This document shows positions 26,582-33,727 of a stretch of DNA of 64,000 nt, one piece after another. How positions within the stretch are numbered: the stretch's first letter is position 1; every line of letters begins with the position of its first letter. The notes under the pieces were generated by a model, which did not search any database, was not told where the DNA came from, and saw nothing but the letters and a program-made list of their open reading frames with translations. Source of the stretch: Acidimicrobiales bacterium mtb01 (GTDB lineage: Bacteria > Actinomycetota > Acidimicrobiia > Acidimicrobiales > Ilumatobacteraceae); the NCBI GenBank assembly GCA_004379135.1, contig NBNI01000007.1, forward strand, positions 917,501-981,500. Reading direction: 5' to 3'. The position numbers and the translations under genes were made by a program.

Positions 26582-27493
26582 GTGAGTTCGACCCAGGTTT
26601 CGGAGATCTTCGACCCGTCCCAGTGGACCTCGGTTCCGGGCTTCTCGTTCACCGACATCACGTACCACCGGGCCAAGGCGCACGGAACCGTGCGGGTGGC
26701 GTTCAACCGACCCGAGGTCCGCAACGCGTTCCGTCCGCACACCGTCGACGAACTGTTCACCGCCCTCGAACACGCTCGCCAGAGCACCGATGTGGGCTGC
26801 GTCCTCCTCACCGGCAACGGCCCGTCGCCGCGGGACGGGGGCTGGGCGTTCTGCAGCGGCGGCGATCAGCGAATCCGCGGTCGCGACGGGTACAAGTACG
26901 CCGAGGGCGAGACCGCGGAGACGATCGACGCCGGCAAGAGCGGACGCCTCCACATCCTCGAGGTGCAGCGTCTCATCCGCTTCATGCCCAAGGTGGTCAT
27001 CTGCGTGGTTCCCGGCTGGGCGGCCGGCGGCGGCCACAGTCTCCACGTCGTTTCCGACCTCACGCTCGCGAGTCGCGAACACGCGCGGTTCAAGCAGACC
27101 GACGCCGACGTCGCCAGTTTCGACGGCGGCTTCGGTTCGGCTTATCTCGCGCGCCAGGTCGGGCAGAAGTTCGCGCGCGAGATCTTCTTCCTCGGTCGCG
27201 AGTACTCGGCCGACGACGCGCACCGCATGGGAATGGTGAACGCGGTGGTGCCTCACGCCGAACTCGAGGCGACGGCTCTGCAGTGGGCCGCCGAGATCAA
27301 CGGCAAGAGTCCCACCGCGCAACGCATGCTGAAGTTCTCGTTCAATCTCATCGACGACGGACTGGTGGGTCAGCAGGTGTTCGCGGGCGAGGCCACTCGC
27401 CTCGCGTACATGACCGACGAGGCCCAGGAGGGCCGGCTGTCGTTCCTCGAGAAGCGCGACCCCGACTGGTCGCCCTTCCCCTGGTACTACTGA
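26582..27493 (+). CDS. menB: 1,4-dihydroxy-2-naphthoyl-CoA synthase MenB
   Basis: A 303-residue crotonase-fold enzyme that closes the ring of o-succinylbenzoyl-CoA in menaquinone synthesis. Support: FNRPEVRNAFRPHTVDEL, AFCSGGDQRIRGRDGY, GWAAGGGHSLHVVSDLTLAS, KQTDADVASFDGGFGSAYLA and the C-terminus FLEKRDPDWSPFPWYY, typical of actinobacterial MenB. It makes the lineage a menaquinone user. GTG 26582 follows a CACGAT hexamer by 6 bases. The trmH-type gene follows 18 bases downstream and may share the transcript. Confidence 0.92.
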   Translation: MSSTQVSEIFDPSQWTSVPGFSFTDITYHRAKAHGTVRVAFNRPEVRNAFRPHTVDELFTALEHARQSTDVGCVLLTGNGPSPRDGGWAFCSGGDQRIRGRDGYKYAEGETAETIDAGKSGRLHILEVQRLIRFMPKVVICVVPGWAAGGGHSLHVVSDLTLASREHARFKQTDADVASFDGGFGSAYLARQVGQKFAREIFFLGREYSADDAHRMGMVNAVVPHAELEATALQWAAEINGKSPTAQRMLKFSFNLIDDGLVGQQVFAGEATRLAYMTDEAQEGRLSFLEKRDPDWSPFPWYY

Positions 27494-27511
27494 TCCGGCG
27501 ACCGAATCGGC

Positions 27512-28381
27512 ATGAGCGATCGCTACGTCGTCGTCGATTCACCCGACGACCCGCGACTCGACCAGTTCCGTCTGCGCGAACGCGAACTCCGGCCGAAACG
27601 CGTTCCGGCGCGAGTCACGAAGAATATGCCGTTCCACGAGGTCGAGCGGGTCGCGTCCGGCTCCTTCGTGGCCGAAGGCGATCTGGTGGTCGAACGAGCA
27701 CTGGCGGCAGGCTGCCAAGTGCAGGCCGTCCTCACCGATGCCGACGAACCGGCGAGCGTGTGCGATCTGGTCGGCGACGACGTGCCCATGTACGCGGCCA
27801 CCAGTGAGGCCCGGCGCATGCTGACCGGTCTCGGGGTCGCGCTCGACGTGATCGCACTGTTCGAAAGGCCGTCTTCCCGTGCACTCCCCGACGTCGTGCG
27901 CGCCGCTCGTCATGTCCTCGTGCTCGAGGACGTCGACAATCCAACCAACGTTGGAGCCATCGTCCGCAGTGCGGTCGCCCTCGGCGCACACGGTCTGATC
28001 CTCGATCGCAACTCGGCCGACCCGCTGTCGCGGCGCGCGCTGCGGGTCTCGATGGGAACCGCGTTGTCGCTTCCGACCGCGCGGGTCGACGACCTCGGTG
28101 ACGCTCTGGCCGCGTTGAAGTCCGACGGCTTCACCTCGTTCGGCCTGACTCCCGCTCCGGATTCGCTCGATCTCGACGAGGCGGCCCTCGCCGCCCGCGG
28201 GCGACTGGCACTCGTCATGGGATCGGAACGCGACGGTCTGAGCGGCCGGCTGATGGCCGCCGTCGATCATCGCGTGCGGATTCCAATGAGCGAGGGAGTC
28301 GACTCGCTCAACGTCGCCGCGGCCGCCGCCGTGGCCTGTTACGCGTTGCTTGGGCGATCACGCACCGAACTCGACGACTGA
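27512..28381 (+). CDS. TrmH/SpoU-family RNA 2'-O-methyltransferase
   Basis: A 289-residue SPOUT-class methyltransferase. The N-terminal part (about 1-120) is a substrate-binding domain like that of 23S rRNA methyltransferases. The C-terminal SpoU domain has VLVLEDVDNPTNVGAIVRSA (motif 1), LALVMGSERDGLS (motif 2) and VRIPMSEGVDSLNVAAAAAV (motif 3), which form the SAM-binding knot. The RNA target (tRNA or rRNA) is not determined. Its 3' end overlaps a convergent gene by 24 bases. Confidence 0.9.
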   Translation: MSDRYVVVDSPDDPRLDQFRLRERELRPKRVPARVTKNMPFHEVERVASGSFVAEGDLVVERALAAGCQVQAVLTDADEPASVCDLVGDDVPMYAATSEARRMLTGLGVALDVIALFERPSSRALPDVVRAARHVLVLEDVDNPTNVGAIVRSAVALGAHGLILDRNSADPLSRRALRVSMGTALSLPTARVDDLGDALAALKSDGFTSFGLTPAPDSLDLDEAALAARGRLALVMGSERDGLSGRLMAAVDHRVRIPMSEGVDSLNVAAAAAVACYALLGRSRTELDD

Positions 28382-28807
28382 ACGCAACGCATCCGGATCC
28401 ACGTCGACACCGAGCCAGCCGCGCTCGCTCCCGTCGTCACCGTCGACGGTGAACGCGAACACCAGACATCCGGTGTCGGCGGCCAGCCGCAACAAGTCGG
28501 TGTAAGCCGGCAGATGGAGAACGACCGTCCACGAAATCTCCGCGGGTTCCGTCATCGACACGCGCAACCTCACGACGCGACGCCCATCGGCGAGCAATGC
28601 CACGTCGGCCGCGGTGCTCAGATCGCCGACGCCCTGGAGCGCCACGATCTCGGGAAGAACCGCCACGTCGGGGCGATCGGTCGCGTCGACCTTGAGCGTC
28701 GGGAAAATCACGGCCCGATCGTCGAGCAGCGTGCCGGCCGACCTGATCACGAGCGGCGGTTCGTCCTGGAGCACGGCACGAGTTTCGGCGAGGTGTGATC
28801 CGGGCAC
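28358..28807 (-). CDS. Hypothetical protein
   Basis: A 149-residue protein I do not recognise. It is acidic, with Val/Ala/Asp-rich beta-type stretches (VVRLRVSMTEPAEISWTVVL) and no membrane segment or metal motif. It reads as a compact beta-rich domain that could bind a small molecule, but this is speculation. It is squeezed between trmH (24-base convergent overlap) and purU (GTG 28828, 20 bases apart and divergent). GTG 28807 is the likely start. It is kept as real because, if absent, the interval would be an unusually long gap for this window. Confidence 0.5.
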   Translation of the reverse strand: MPGSHLAETRAVLQDEPPLVIRSAGTLLDDRAVIFPTLKVDATDRPDVAVLPEIVALQGVGDLSTAADVALLADGRRVVRLRVSMTEPAEISWTVVLHLPAYTDLLRLAADTGCLVFAFTVDGDDGSERGWLGVDVDPDALRSVVEFGA

Positions 28808-28827
28808 AAATCCAGCAGACTCTCGGG

Positions 28828-29682
28828 GTGTCCGCGACAGGCGTTCTGCTTCTCTCGTGCCCCGACCAGCGGGGCGTGGTCGCGGCCGTGGCCGACTTCA
28901 TCGCCTCCCACAACGGCAACATCGTCCATGCCGAGCAGCACACCGACGACGTCGAGAAAGTCTTCTTCCAGCGCGTCGAATTCGAGATCGACGGCTTCGA
29001 TCTCCCCCGCGAGCGCATTCGGTCCGCGTTCGACGCGGTGGCCGTTCGTTTCGGCATGACGGCCGACCTGAAGTTCACCGATGTGCGCCCGCGGGTCGCG
29101 ATCATGGCGAGCAAGCAGCCCCACTGCCTTTTCGATCTGCTGACGCGGTGGCGTTCGGGAGAACTTCCGGCCGACGTGGTCGCGGTCATCGACAATCATC
29201 CCGACCACGCCGACCTCGTCGAGCACATGGGTGTTCCGTACGTCCACATCCCGGTCACGCCCGAGACCAAGGCCGCTCAGGAGGCCAAGGTCCTCGACAC
29301 GTTGCGTGCGCACGACGTCGACCTGGTCGTGCTCGCCCGCTACATGCAGATCCTCTCCCCCATGCTGGTGACGGCGTTCCCGTCGCGGATCATCAACATC
29401 CATCACTCCTTCCTTCCGGCGTTCATCGGCGCCAACCCGTATCGCCAGGCGCACGATCGCGGCGTGAAGATCATCGGTGCCACGGCGCACTACGTGACCG
29501 AAGAACTCGACGAGGGGCCCATCCTCGATCAGGAAGTCACGCGCGTGACGCACCGCGATTCGGTCGCCGAACTCACGCGCAAGGGCCGCGATCTCGAGAC
29601 GATCGTGCTCGCGCGCGCGGTGCGGGCGCACCTCGAGAACCGCGTTTTGGTCTACGGGCGCAAGACCGTCGTCTTCGGCTGA
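28828..29682 (+). CDS. purU: Formyltetrahydrofolate deformylase PurU
   Basis: A 284-residue enzyme that hydrolyses 10-formyl-THF to formate and THF. The N-terminal ACT domain has LLLSCPDQRGVVAAVADFI. The C-terminal formyltransferase-like domain has VAIMASKQPHCLFDLL, VVAVIDNHPD, LARYMQILS, and INIHHSFLPAFIGANPY with the catalytic His, plus GATAHYVTEELDEGPIL. GTG 28828 gives the usual length and has CAGACT 6 bases upstream; a GTG at 28795 in frame is an alternative but overlaps the divergent gene. Confidence 0.93.
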   Translation: MSATGVLLLSCPDQRGVVAAVADFIASHNGNIVHAEQHTDDVEKVFFQRVEFEIDGFDLPRERIRSAFDAVAVRFGMTADLKFTDVRPRVAIMASKQPHCLFDLLTRWRSGELPADVVAVIDNHPDHADLVEHMGVPYVHIPVTPETKAAQEAKVLDTLRAHDVDLVVLARYMQILSPMLVTAFPSRIINIHHSFLPAFIGANPYRQAHDRGVKIIGATAHYVTEELDEGPILDQEVTRVTHRDSVAELTRKGRDLETIVLARAVRAHLENRVLVYGRKTVVFG

Positions 29683-29687
29683 TCGAT

Positions 29688-30092
29688 TCAGCGCGGACCG
29701 CTGATGGGCAGGCCGGTGTCGTTGCGTAAGTGTTCGGCCGCCTTCACGAAGTAGGCGGTCATCTCGGCCCGAGCGTCGTCGTCGGTGCACACCCGGTCGA
29801 TGGCCGCTGCCATGTGCACCAACCACCGGTCGCGTTCACGCGGTCCGACCCCGAACCCCATGTGCCGCATGCGCAGTCGCGGGTGTCCGCGTTCCTCGAG
29901 GTACGTCGTGAGTCCGCCCCAGTAATGCGCCAAGAAGAGGGCCAACCGGCGCTTGGCCCCGACCAGATCGGATTGGTCGGGGTACAGGGGCCACAGCACT
30001 TCGTCGGTGACCACACCGGCATAGAACTCGTCGACCAGCCGTTCGAAGAAGGGCAGACCGCCCACGCGGTCGTACAGGGACTCGTCGCTCAC
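29688..30092 (-). CDS. glbO: Group II truncated haemoglobin
   Basis: A 134-residue 2-over-2 globin. SLYDRVGGLPFFERLVDEFY is the typical helix B region, LALFLAHYWGGLTTY the E region, and GHPRLRMRHMGFGV carries the proximal His of helix F. The Trp in RDRWLVHM matches the G8 Trp of group II (trHbO). Proposed roles are O2 delivery or NO detoxification. GTG 30092 makes a 4-base GTGA overlap with the stop of the enoyl-CoA hydratase gene, which sets the start. The frame upstream is only a shadow of that gene. Confidence 0.9.
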   Translation of the reverse strand: MSDESLYDRVGGLPFFERLVDEFYAGVVTDEVLWPLYPDQSDLVGAKRRLALFLAHYWGGLTTYLEERGHPRLRMRHMGFGVGPRERDRWLVHMAAAIDRVCTDDDARAEMTAYFVKAAEHLRNDTGLPISGPR

Positions 30093-30949
30093 GAGAACGA
30101 AGGGTTCTCCCAATCGGGGAAGACGTCGGGAAGACCATCGCTGACCTTGACCGGGAAATCGGCCGGACGCTTCTCGAGGAAACTCAGGACACCCTCGCGA
30201 GCGTCGTCGCTCGCGCCGCGCGAATTGATGGCGCGCGAGTCGACGCGATGCGCTTCCATCGGATGGTCGGCACCGAGCATGCGCCACAGCATCTGACGCG
30301 TGAGGGCCACCGACACCGGTGCCGTACCGCTGGCGATCTCCAGGGCGATGGCCCGGGCGGCCGGCAGGAGTTCGTCGGCGGCGTGGACGCTGCGGACGAG
30401 ACGACCGTCGAGTGCCTCGCGTGCGGTGAGGATGCGGCCGGTGTAGCACCACTCGGCGGCCTGCGAGATTCCGACGATGCGCGGCAGGAACCAGCTGCTC
30501 GCCGCCTCGGGAACGATTCCCCGCTTGGCGAAGACGAAACCGAACTTTGCGTGTTCGCTCGCCAGGCGGATGTCCATGGGCAGAGTCATCGTGACACCGA
30601 CACCGACCGCCGCTCCGTTGATGGCTCCGATGACGGGCTTCTTGCTCTCGAAGATGCGAAGAGTGACGAGTCCGCCGCCGTCGCGCACGACCCCCGAGCG
30701 GGCGGCGACGTCGCTGCCGCCCTTGGCGAACGTTTCTCCACCACCCGACAAGTCGGCCCCGGCACAGAACGCCTTGCCCGAACCGGTCACGATCACCGCG
30801 CGCACCGAGTCGTCGGCGTCCGTGAGATCGAAGGCGGCGATGATCTCCTTCAACATCGTGTTGGTGAAGGCGTTCATCTTGTCGGGACGATGGAGCGTGA
30901 TGGTGGCCACCGGCCCGTCGACGGAGTACTGGATCTCGCTGAAGTTCAC
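30089..30949 (-). CDS. Enoyl-CoA hydratase/isomerase
   Basis: A 286-residue crotonase-family enzyme with VATITLHRPDKMNAFTNTM, GKAFCAGADLSGGGE (oxyanion hole) and GAINGAAVGVGVTM plus GIVPEAASSWFLPRI. The Glu in IVPEAASSW corresponds to the catalytic Glu of hydratases/isomerases. Substrate unknown. The start GTG 30949 is supported by TAGGGT 6 bases upstream on the minus strand (leaderless). Translationally coupled to glbO, an unusual pairing. Confidence 0.88.
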   Translation of the reverse strand: MNFSEIQYSVDGPVATITLHRPDKMNAFTNTMLKEIIAAFDLTDADDSVRAVIVTGSGKAFCAGADLSGGGETFAKGGSDVAARSGVVRDGGGLVTLRIFESKKPVIGAINGAAVGVGVTMTLPMDIRLASEHAKFGFVFAKRGIVPEAASSWFLPRIVGISQAAEWCYTGRILTAREALDGRLVRSVHAADELLPAARAIALEIASGTAPVSVALTRQMLWRMLGADHPMEAHRVDSRAINSRGASDDAREGVLSFLEKRPADFPVKVSDGLPDVFPDWENPSFS

Positions 30950-30955
30950 GACTCG

Positions 30956-30961
30956 ACCCTA
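30956..30961 (-). promoter_or_regulatory. -10 hexamer TAGGGT of leaderless enoyl-CoA hydratase gene
   Basis: On the minus strand TAGGGT is separated by 6 bases from GTG 30949. It implies a leaderless mRNA covering the hydratase and glbO. Confidence 0.55.
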
Positions 30962-30993
30962 ATCAGCACCCGCGAAGGGCCGCCGATCGTGCG

Positions 30994-31896
30994 TCAGACG
31001 TCGAGGAATCGAGAAGCCGCGATGCCCGAACCCACCGCACCGGCCAGCGCACCGATCCCCAGCAGAAGCACCATGACCCAGCTGGCATAACCATCGGTCA
31101 CGACCAGAGCCGCCAATTCGGTGTCGTTGAAGTCGGTGACCGCATTGGTCCAGGCGGTGTTGAGGCCCCACAGGCCCAGACACGACAGGACACCGCCGAC
31201 GAGACCCTGCACGAGACCCTCGAGCATGAACGGGATGCGGATGAACCAGTTGGTGGCGCCGACCAGTTTCATGACCTCGATCTCTCGTCGGCGTGCGAAC
31301 ATGGCCGTTCGAATTGTGTTCCAGATGAGGCCCACTGCGACCACGAGAAGGATGATGGACATGGCGGTGGTGGCCACGCGGATGAACTGCGACACTCGCG
31401 ACACGACGTCGAACACGTCCTGCGCGTACGCCACTTCCTTCACACCCGCCAGTTGTCGGAACTGCTCACCTAGTTCGCGTACCAACGCGGAATCCTCGGC
31501 GATCGGCACCACCTTGAACTGCGACGGGATGTTCTCGGGAGTGAGGAGTCGGAGCGTTCCGGGGTCGCCGGCGAAGAGGCGCTCGGCTTCGGCGTAGCTC
31601 TCGGCCTGGTTGAGGTAGCGCAGGCGGTCGACGTCGATGATCGATGGTTGTGACTTCAAGGCGCCTTCGATGAGCTGGACCTGCTCGAGCGTCGCATCGG
31701 ACCGGACGTAGACGATGAGTTCGACGTCCCCCTTCCAACGGGTGAGGAGGTTGTCGAAGGCGCGCTGGATGAGGAACGTGGTACCCACCAGGAGCAACGA
31801 GACGGCCGAGGTGATGATGGCCGCGGCGGTGAGGGTGACGTTGCGGCGGAAGCCGGCGGCCGTTTCGCGGAGGGCATAACTGATTTTGGACAGCAT
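30994..31896 (-). CDS. ftsX: Cell division protein FtsX
   Basis: A 300-residue membrane component of the FtsEX complex that controls wall hydrolases during division. The first helix (about 22-42) is followed by a 110-residue extracytoplasmic loop. Three C-terminal helices follow, with the family signature IRTAMFARRREIEVMKLVGA before the second. The start ATG 31896 shares one base with the ftsE stop (TGATG), so translation is coupled. Last gene of the secA-prfB-ftsE-ftsX series. Confidence 0.93.
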   Translation of the reverse strand: MLSKISYALRETAAGFRRNVTLTAAAIITSAVSLLLVGTTFLIQRAFDNLLTRWKGDVELIVYVRSDATLEQVQLIEGALKSQPSIIDVDRLRYLNQAESYAEAERLFAGDPGTLRLLTPENIPSQFKVVPIAEDSALVRELGEQFRQLAGVKEVAYAQDVFDVVSRVSQFIRVATTAMSIILLVVAVGLIWNTIRTAMFARRREIEVMKLVGATNWFIRIPFMLEGLVQGLVGGVLSCLGLWGLNTAWTNAVTDFNDTELAALVVTDGYASWVMVLLLGIGALAGAVGSGIAASRFLDV

Positions 31897-32573
31897 CAGT
31901 CGTACACCCCACGTTCCTGGTCGCGGACGATCACGCCGCGGTCGAGCTGGACCACGCGACGACGCATCATGTTGACGACACGCGTGTCGTGGGTGGCCAT
32001 CACCACGGTCGTGCCCGTGGAGTTGATGCGGTCGAGCAGTCGCATGATGCCCTCGCCCGTTCCGGGATCGAGGTTTCCGGTGGGCTCGTCGGCCAACAGG
32101 ATGAGCGGTCGATTCACGAACGCCCGCGCGATGGAAACGCGCTGCTGCTCGCCACCCGACAACTGGTGCGGAAAGCGGTCCTCCTTGTCGGCCAGACCCA
32201 CCAATTCGAGCACGGCCGGGACCTGCTGCCGGATGACGTGGCGGGGCCGGCCGATCACTTCGAGTGCGAAGGCCACGTTCTCGAAGACCGTCTTGTTGGG
32301 CAGGAGCTTGTAGTCCTGGAAGATGTTGCCGATGGTGCGACGGAGATACGGCACCTTCGACTCGGGCATGTCGTTGATGTCCTTGCCGGCCACCCACACG
32401 GTGCCGCGCTCGGGCTGTTCCTGGCGGTTCATGAGGCGCAGCAAGGTGGACTTGCCCGAACCAGACGGGCCCACGAGGAAGACGAACTCGCCCTTGGCGA
32501 TTTCGAAGGATGCGTCGCGCACGGCGATGACATCGCTGCTGTACGACTTGGTGACGGTCTCGAGCCTGATCAT
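31896..32573 (-). CDS. ftsE: Cell division ATP-binding protein FtsE
   Basis: A 225-residue ABC ATPase partner of FtsX. Walker A is GPSGSGKST, with [20 protein letters not shown] (Q-loop), [16 protein letters not shown] (signature) and [13 protein letters not shown] (Walker B), then MATHD (switch His). ATG 32573 starts 41 bases after the prfB stop. That gap contains TAGCCT about 20 bases upstream and a GGGGA near the start, so an additional internal promoter is possible. Confidence 0.95.
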   Translation of the reverse strand: MIRLETVTKSYSSDVIAVRDASFEIAKGEFVFLVGPSGSGKSTLLRLMNRQEQPERGTVWVAGKDINDMPESKVPYLRRTIGNIFQDYKLLPNKTVFENVAFALEVIGRPRHVIRQQVPAVLELVGLADKEDRFPHQLSGGEQQRVSIARAFVNRPLILLADEPTGNLDPGTGEGIMRLLDRINSTGTTVVMATHDTRVVNMMRRRVVQLDRGVIVRDQERGVYD

Positions 32574-32614
32574 GGTTGTCCCCGCAGGATCGCCAGGCTA
32601 CCAGTGGGCCGAAT

Positions 32615-33718
32615 TCAGTTGCCGTCACCCGCGCGCCGCCAGCGCAGGTAACCCTCCATGAAACGATCGAGATCTCCGTCGAGTACGGCTTCCACACTGC
32701 TCGTTTCGACTTCGGTGCGCAGATCCTTCACCATCTGATAAGGCTGCAACACGTAGCTGCGGATCTGGCTTCCCCAACCCACCGTGGCCTGTTTGCCGGC
32801 GATGCGATCGAGTTCGGCCTGATGCTCTTCTTCGATCTTCGCCGCGACCATCGCGCGCAGACGGTTCATCGCCTTCTCGCGGTTCTGCAGCTGACTGCGC
32901 TCCTCTTGCGACGACGCGACGAGGCCGGTCGGTTCGTGAATGAGTCGCACGGCCGACGACGTCTTGTTGACGTGCTGTCCACCGGCGCCCGACGCGCGGA
33001 ACACCTCCATGCGGATGTCGCTCTCGTTGATCTCCACATCGGGGTCGTCCATCACCGGCCACACCTGAACGGCCGAGAAACTGGTCTGGCGACGCCCCTG
33101 GTTGTCGAACGGGCTGATGCGCACCAAGCGATGGGTGCCGCGCTCGGAGGTCATGAGTCCGTAGGCGTAGCGACCTTTGATGGTGAACTCGGCCGACATG
33201 ATGCCGGCCTCGGTTCCGGGCGACACGTCGTCGACTTCGATCTCGAAGCCGCGGCGCTCGGCCCAGCGCGAATACATGCGCAGCAGGACCTCGCTCCAGT
33301 CCTGGGCGTCGACACCGCCGTCCTTGGTGTTGATGTGGACGATGCAGTCGGCCTCGTCGTGCTCTCCCGTGAAGAGGCTCCGCAATTCGAGGCCGTCGAG
33401 GCGCAACGAGATCGACTCGATGGCCGACTGGATGTCGGGCTCCTGGCTCGCGTCATCCACTTCGCGGGCCAACTCGTGCAGGACATCGGCGTCCTCGAGG
33501 TCGCCCGAAAGCTTGTCGTACTGATCGAGGTCGCCCTTGCCGTTGGCGTACTCGGCGTTCAGGCGCTTGGCGCGATCCTGGTCGTCCCACAGATCGGGGC
33601 GCGAGATCTCGATCTCGAGTTCGGCAACTCGGGCGCGCAACTCGTCGACGCGAAGATAGCCGCGCGCCTCGTCGAGGCGACGCGAGAGATCACGAAGGTC
33701 GTCGGTGAAGTCGCGCAT
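32615..33718 (-). CDS. prfB: Peptide chain release factor 2
   Basis: A 367-residue class I release factor for UGA/UAA. It has the SPF tripeptide in VRISPFDNQGRRQTSF (RF2 stop-codon recognition) and GAGGQHVNKTSSAVRL with the catalytic GGQ. The whole protein is in one frame with no in-frame UGA near codon 25, so the programmed frameshift autoregulation of E. coli prfB is absent. Starts 9 bases after the secA stop. Confidence 0.96.
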   Translation of the reverse strand: MRDFTDDLRDLSRRLDEARGYLRVDELRARVAELEIEISRPDLWDDQDRAKRLNAEYANGKGDLDQYDKLSGDLEDADVLHELAREVDDASQEPDIQSAIESISLRLDGLELRSLFTGEHDEADCIVHINTKDGGVDAQDWSEVLLRMYSRWAERRGFEIEVDDVSPGTEAGIMSAEFTIKGRYAYGLMTSERGTHRLVRISPFDNQGRRQTSFSAVQVWPVMDDPDVEINESDIRMEVFRASGAGGQHVNKTSSAVRLIHEPTGLVASSQEERSQLQNREKAMNRLRAMVAAKIEEEHQAELDRIAGKQATVGWGSQIRSYVLQPYQMVKDLRTEVETSSVEAVLDGDLDRFMEGYLRWRRAGDGN

Positions 33719-33727
33719 GCCGGGCCG

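Noticed and set aside
32615-33718. Programmed frameshift in prfB.
   Set aside because: The complete protein is in one frame with no early in-frame stop.
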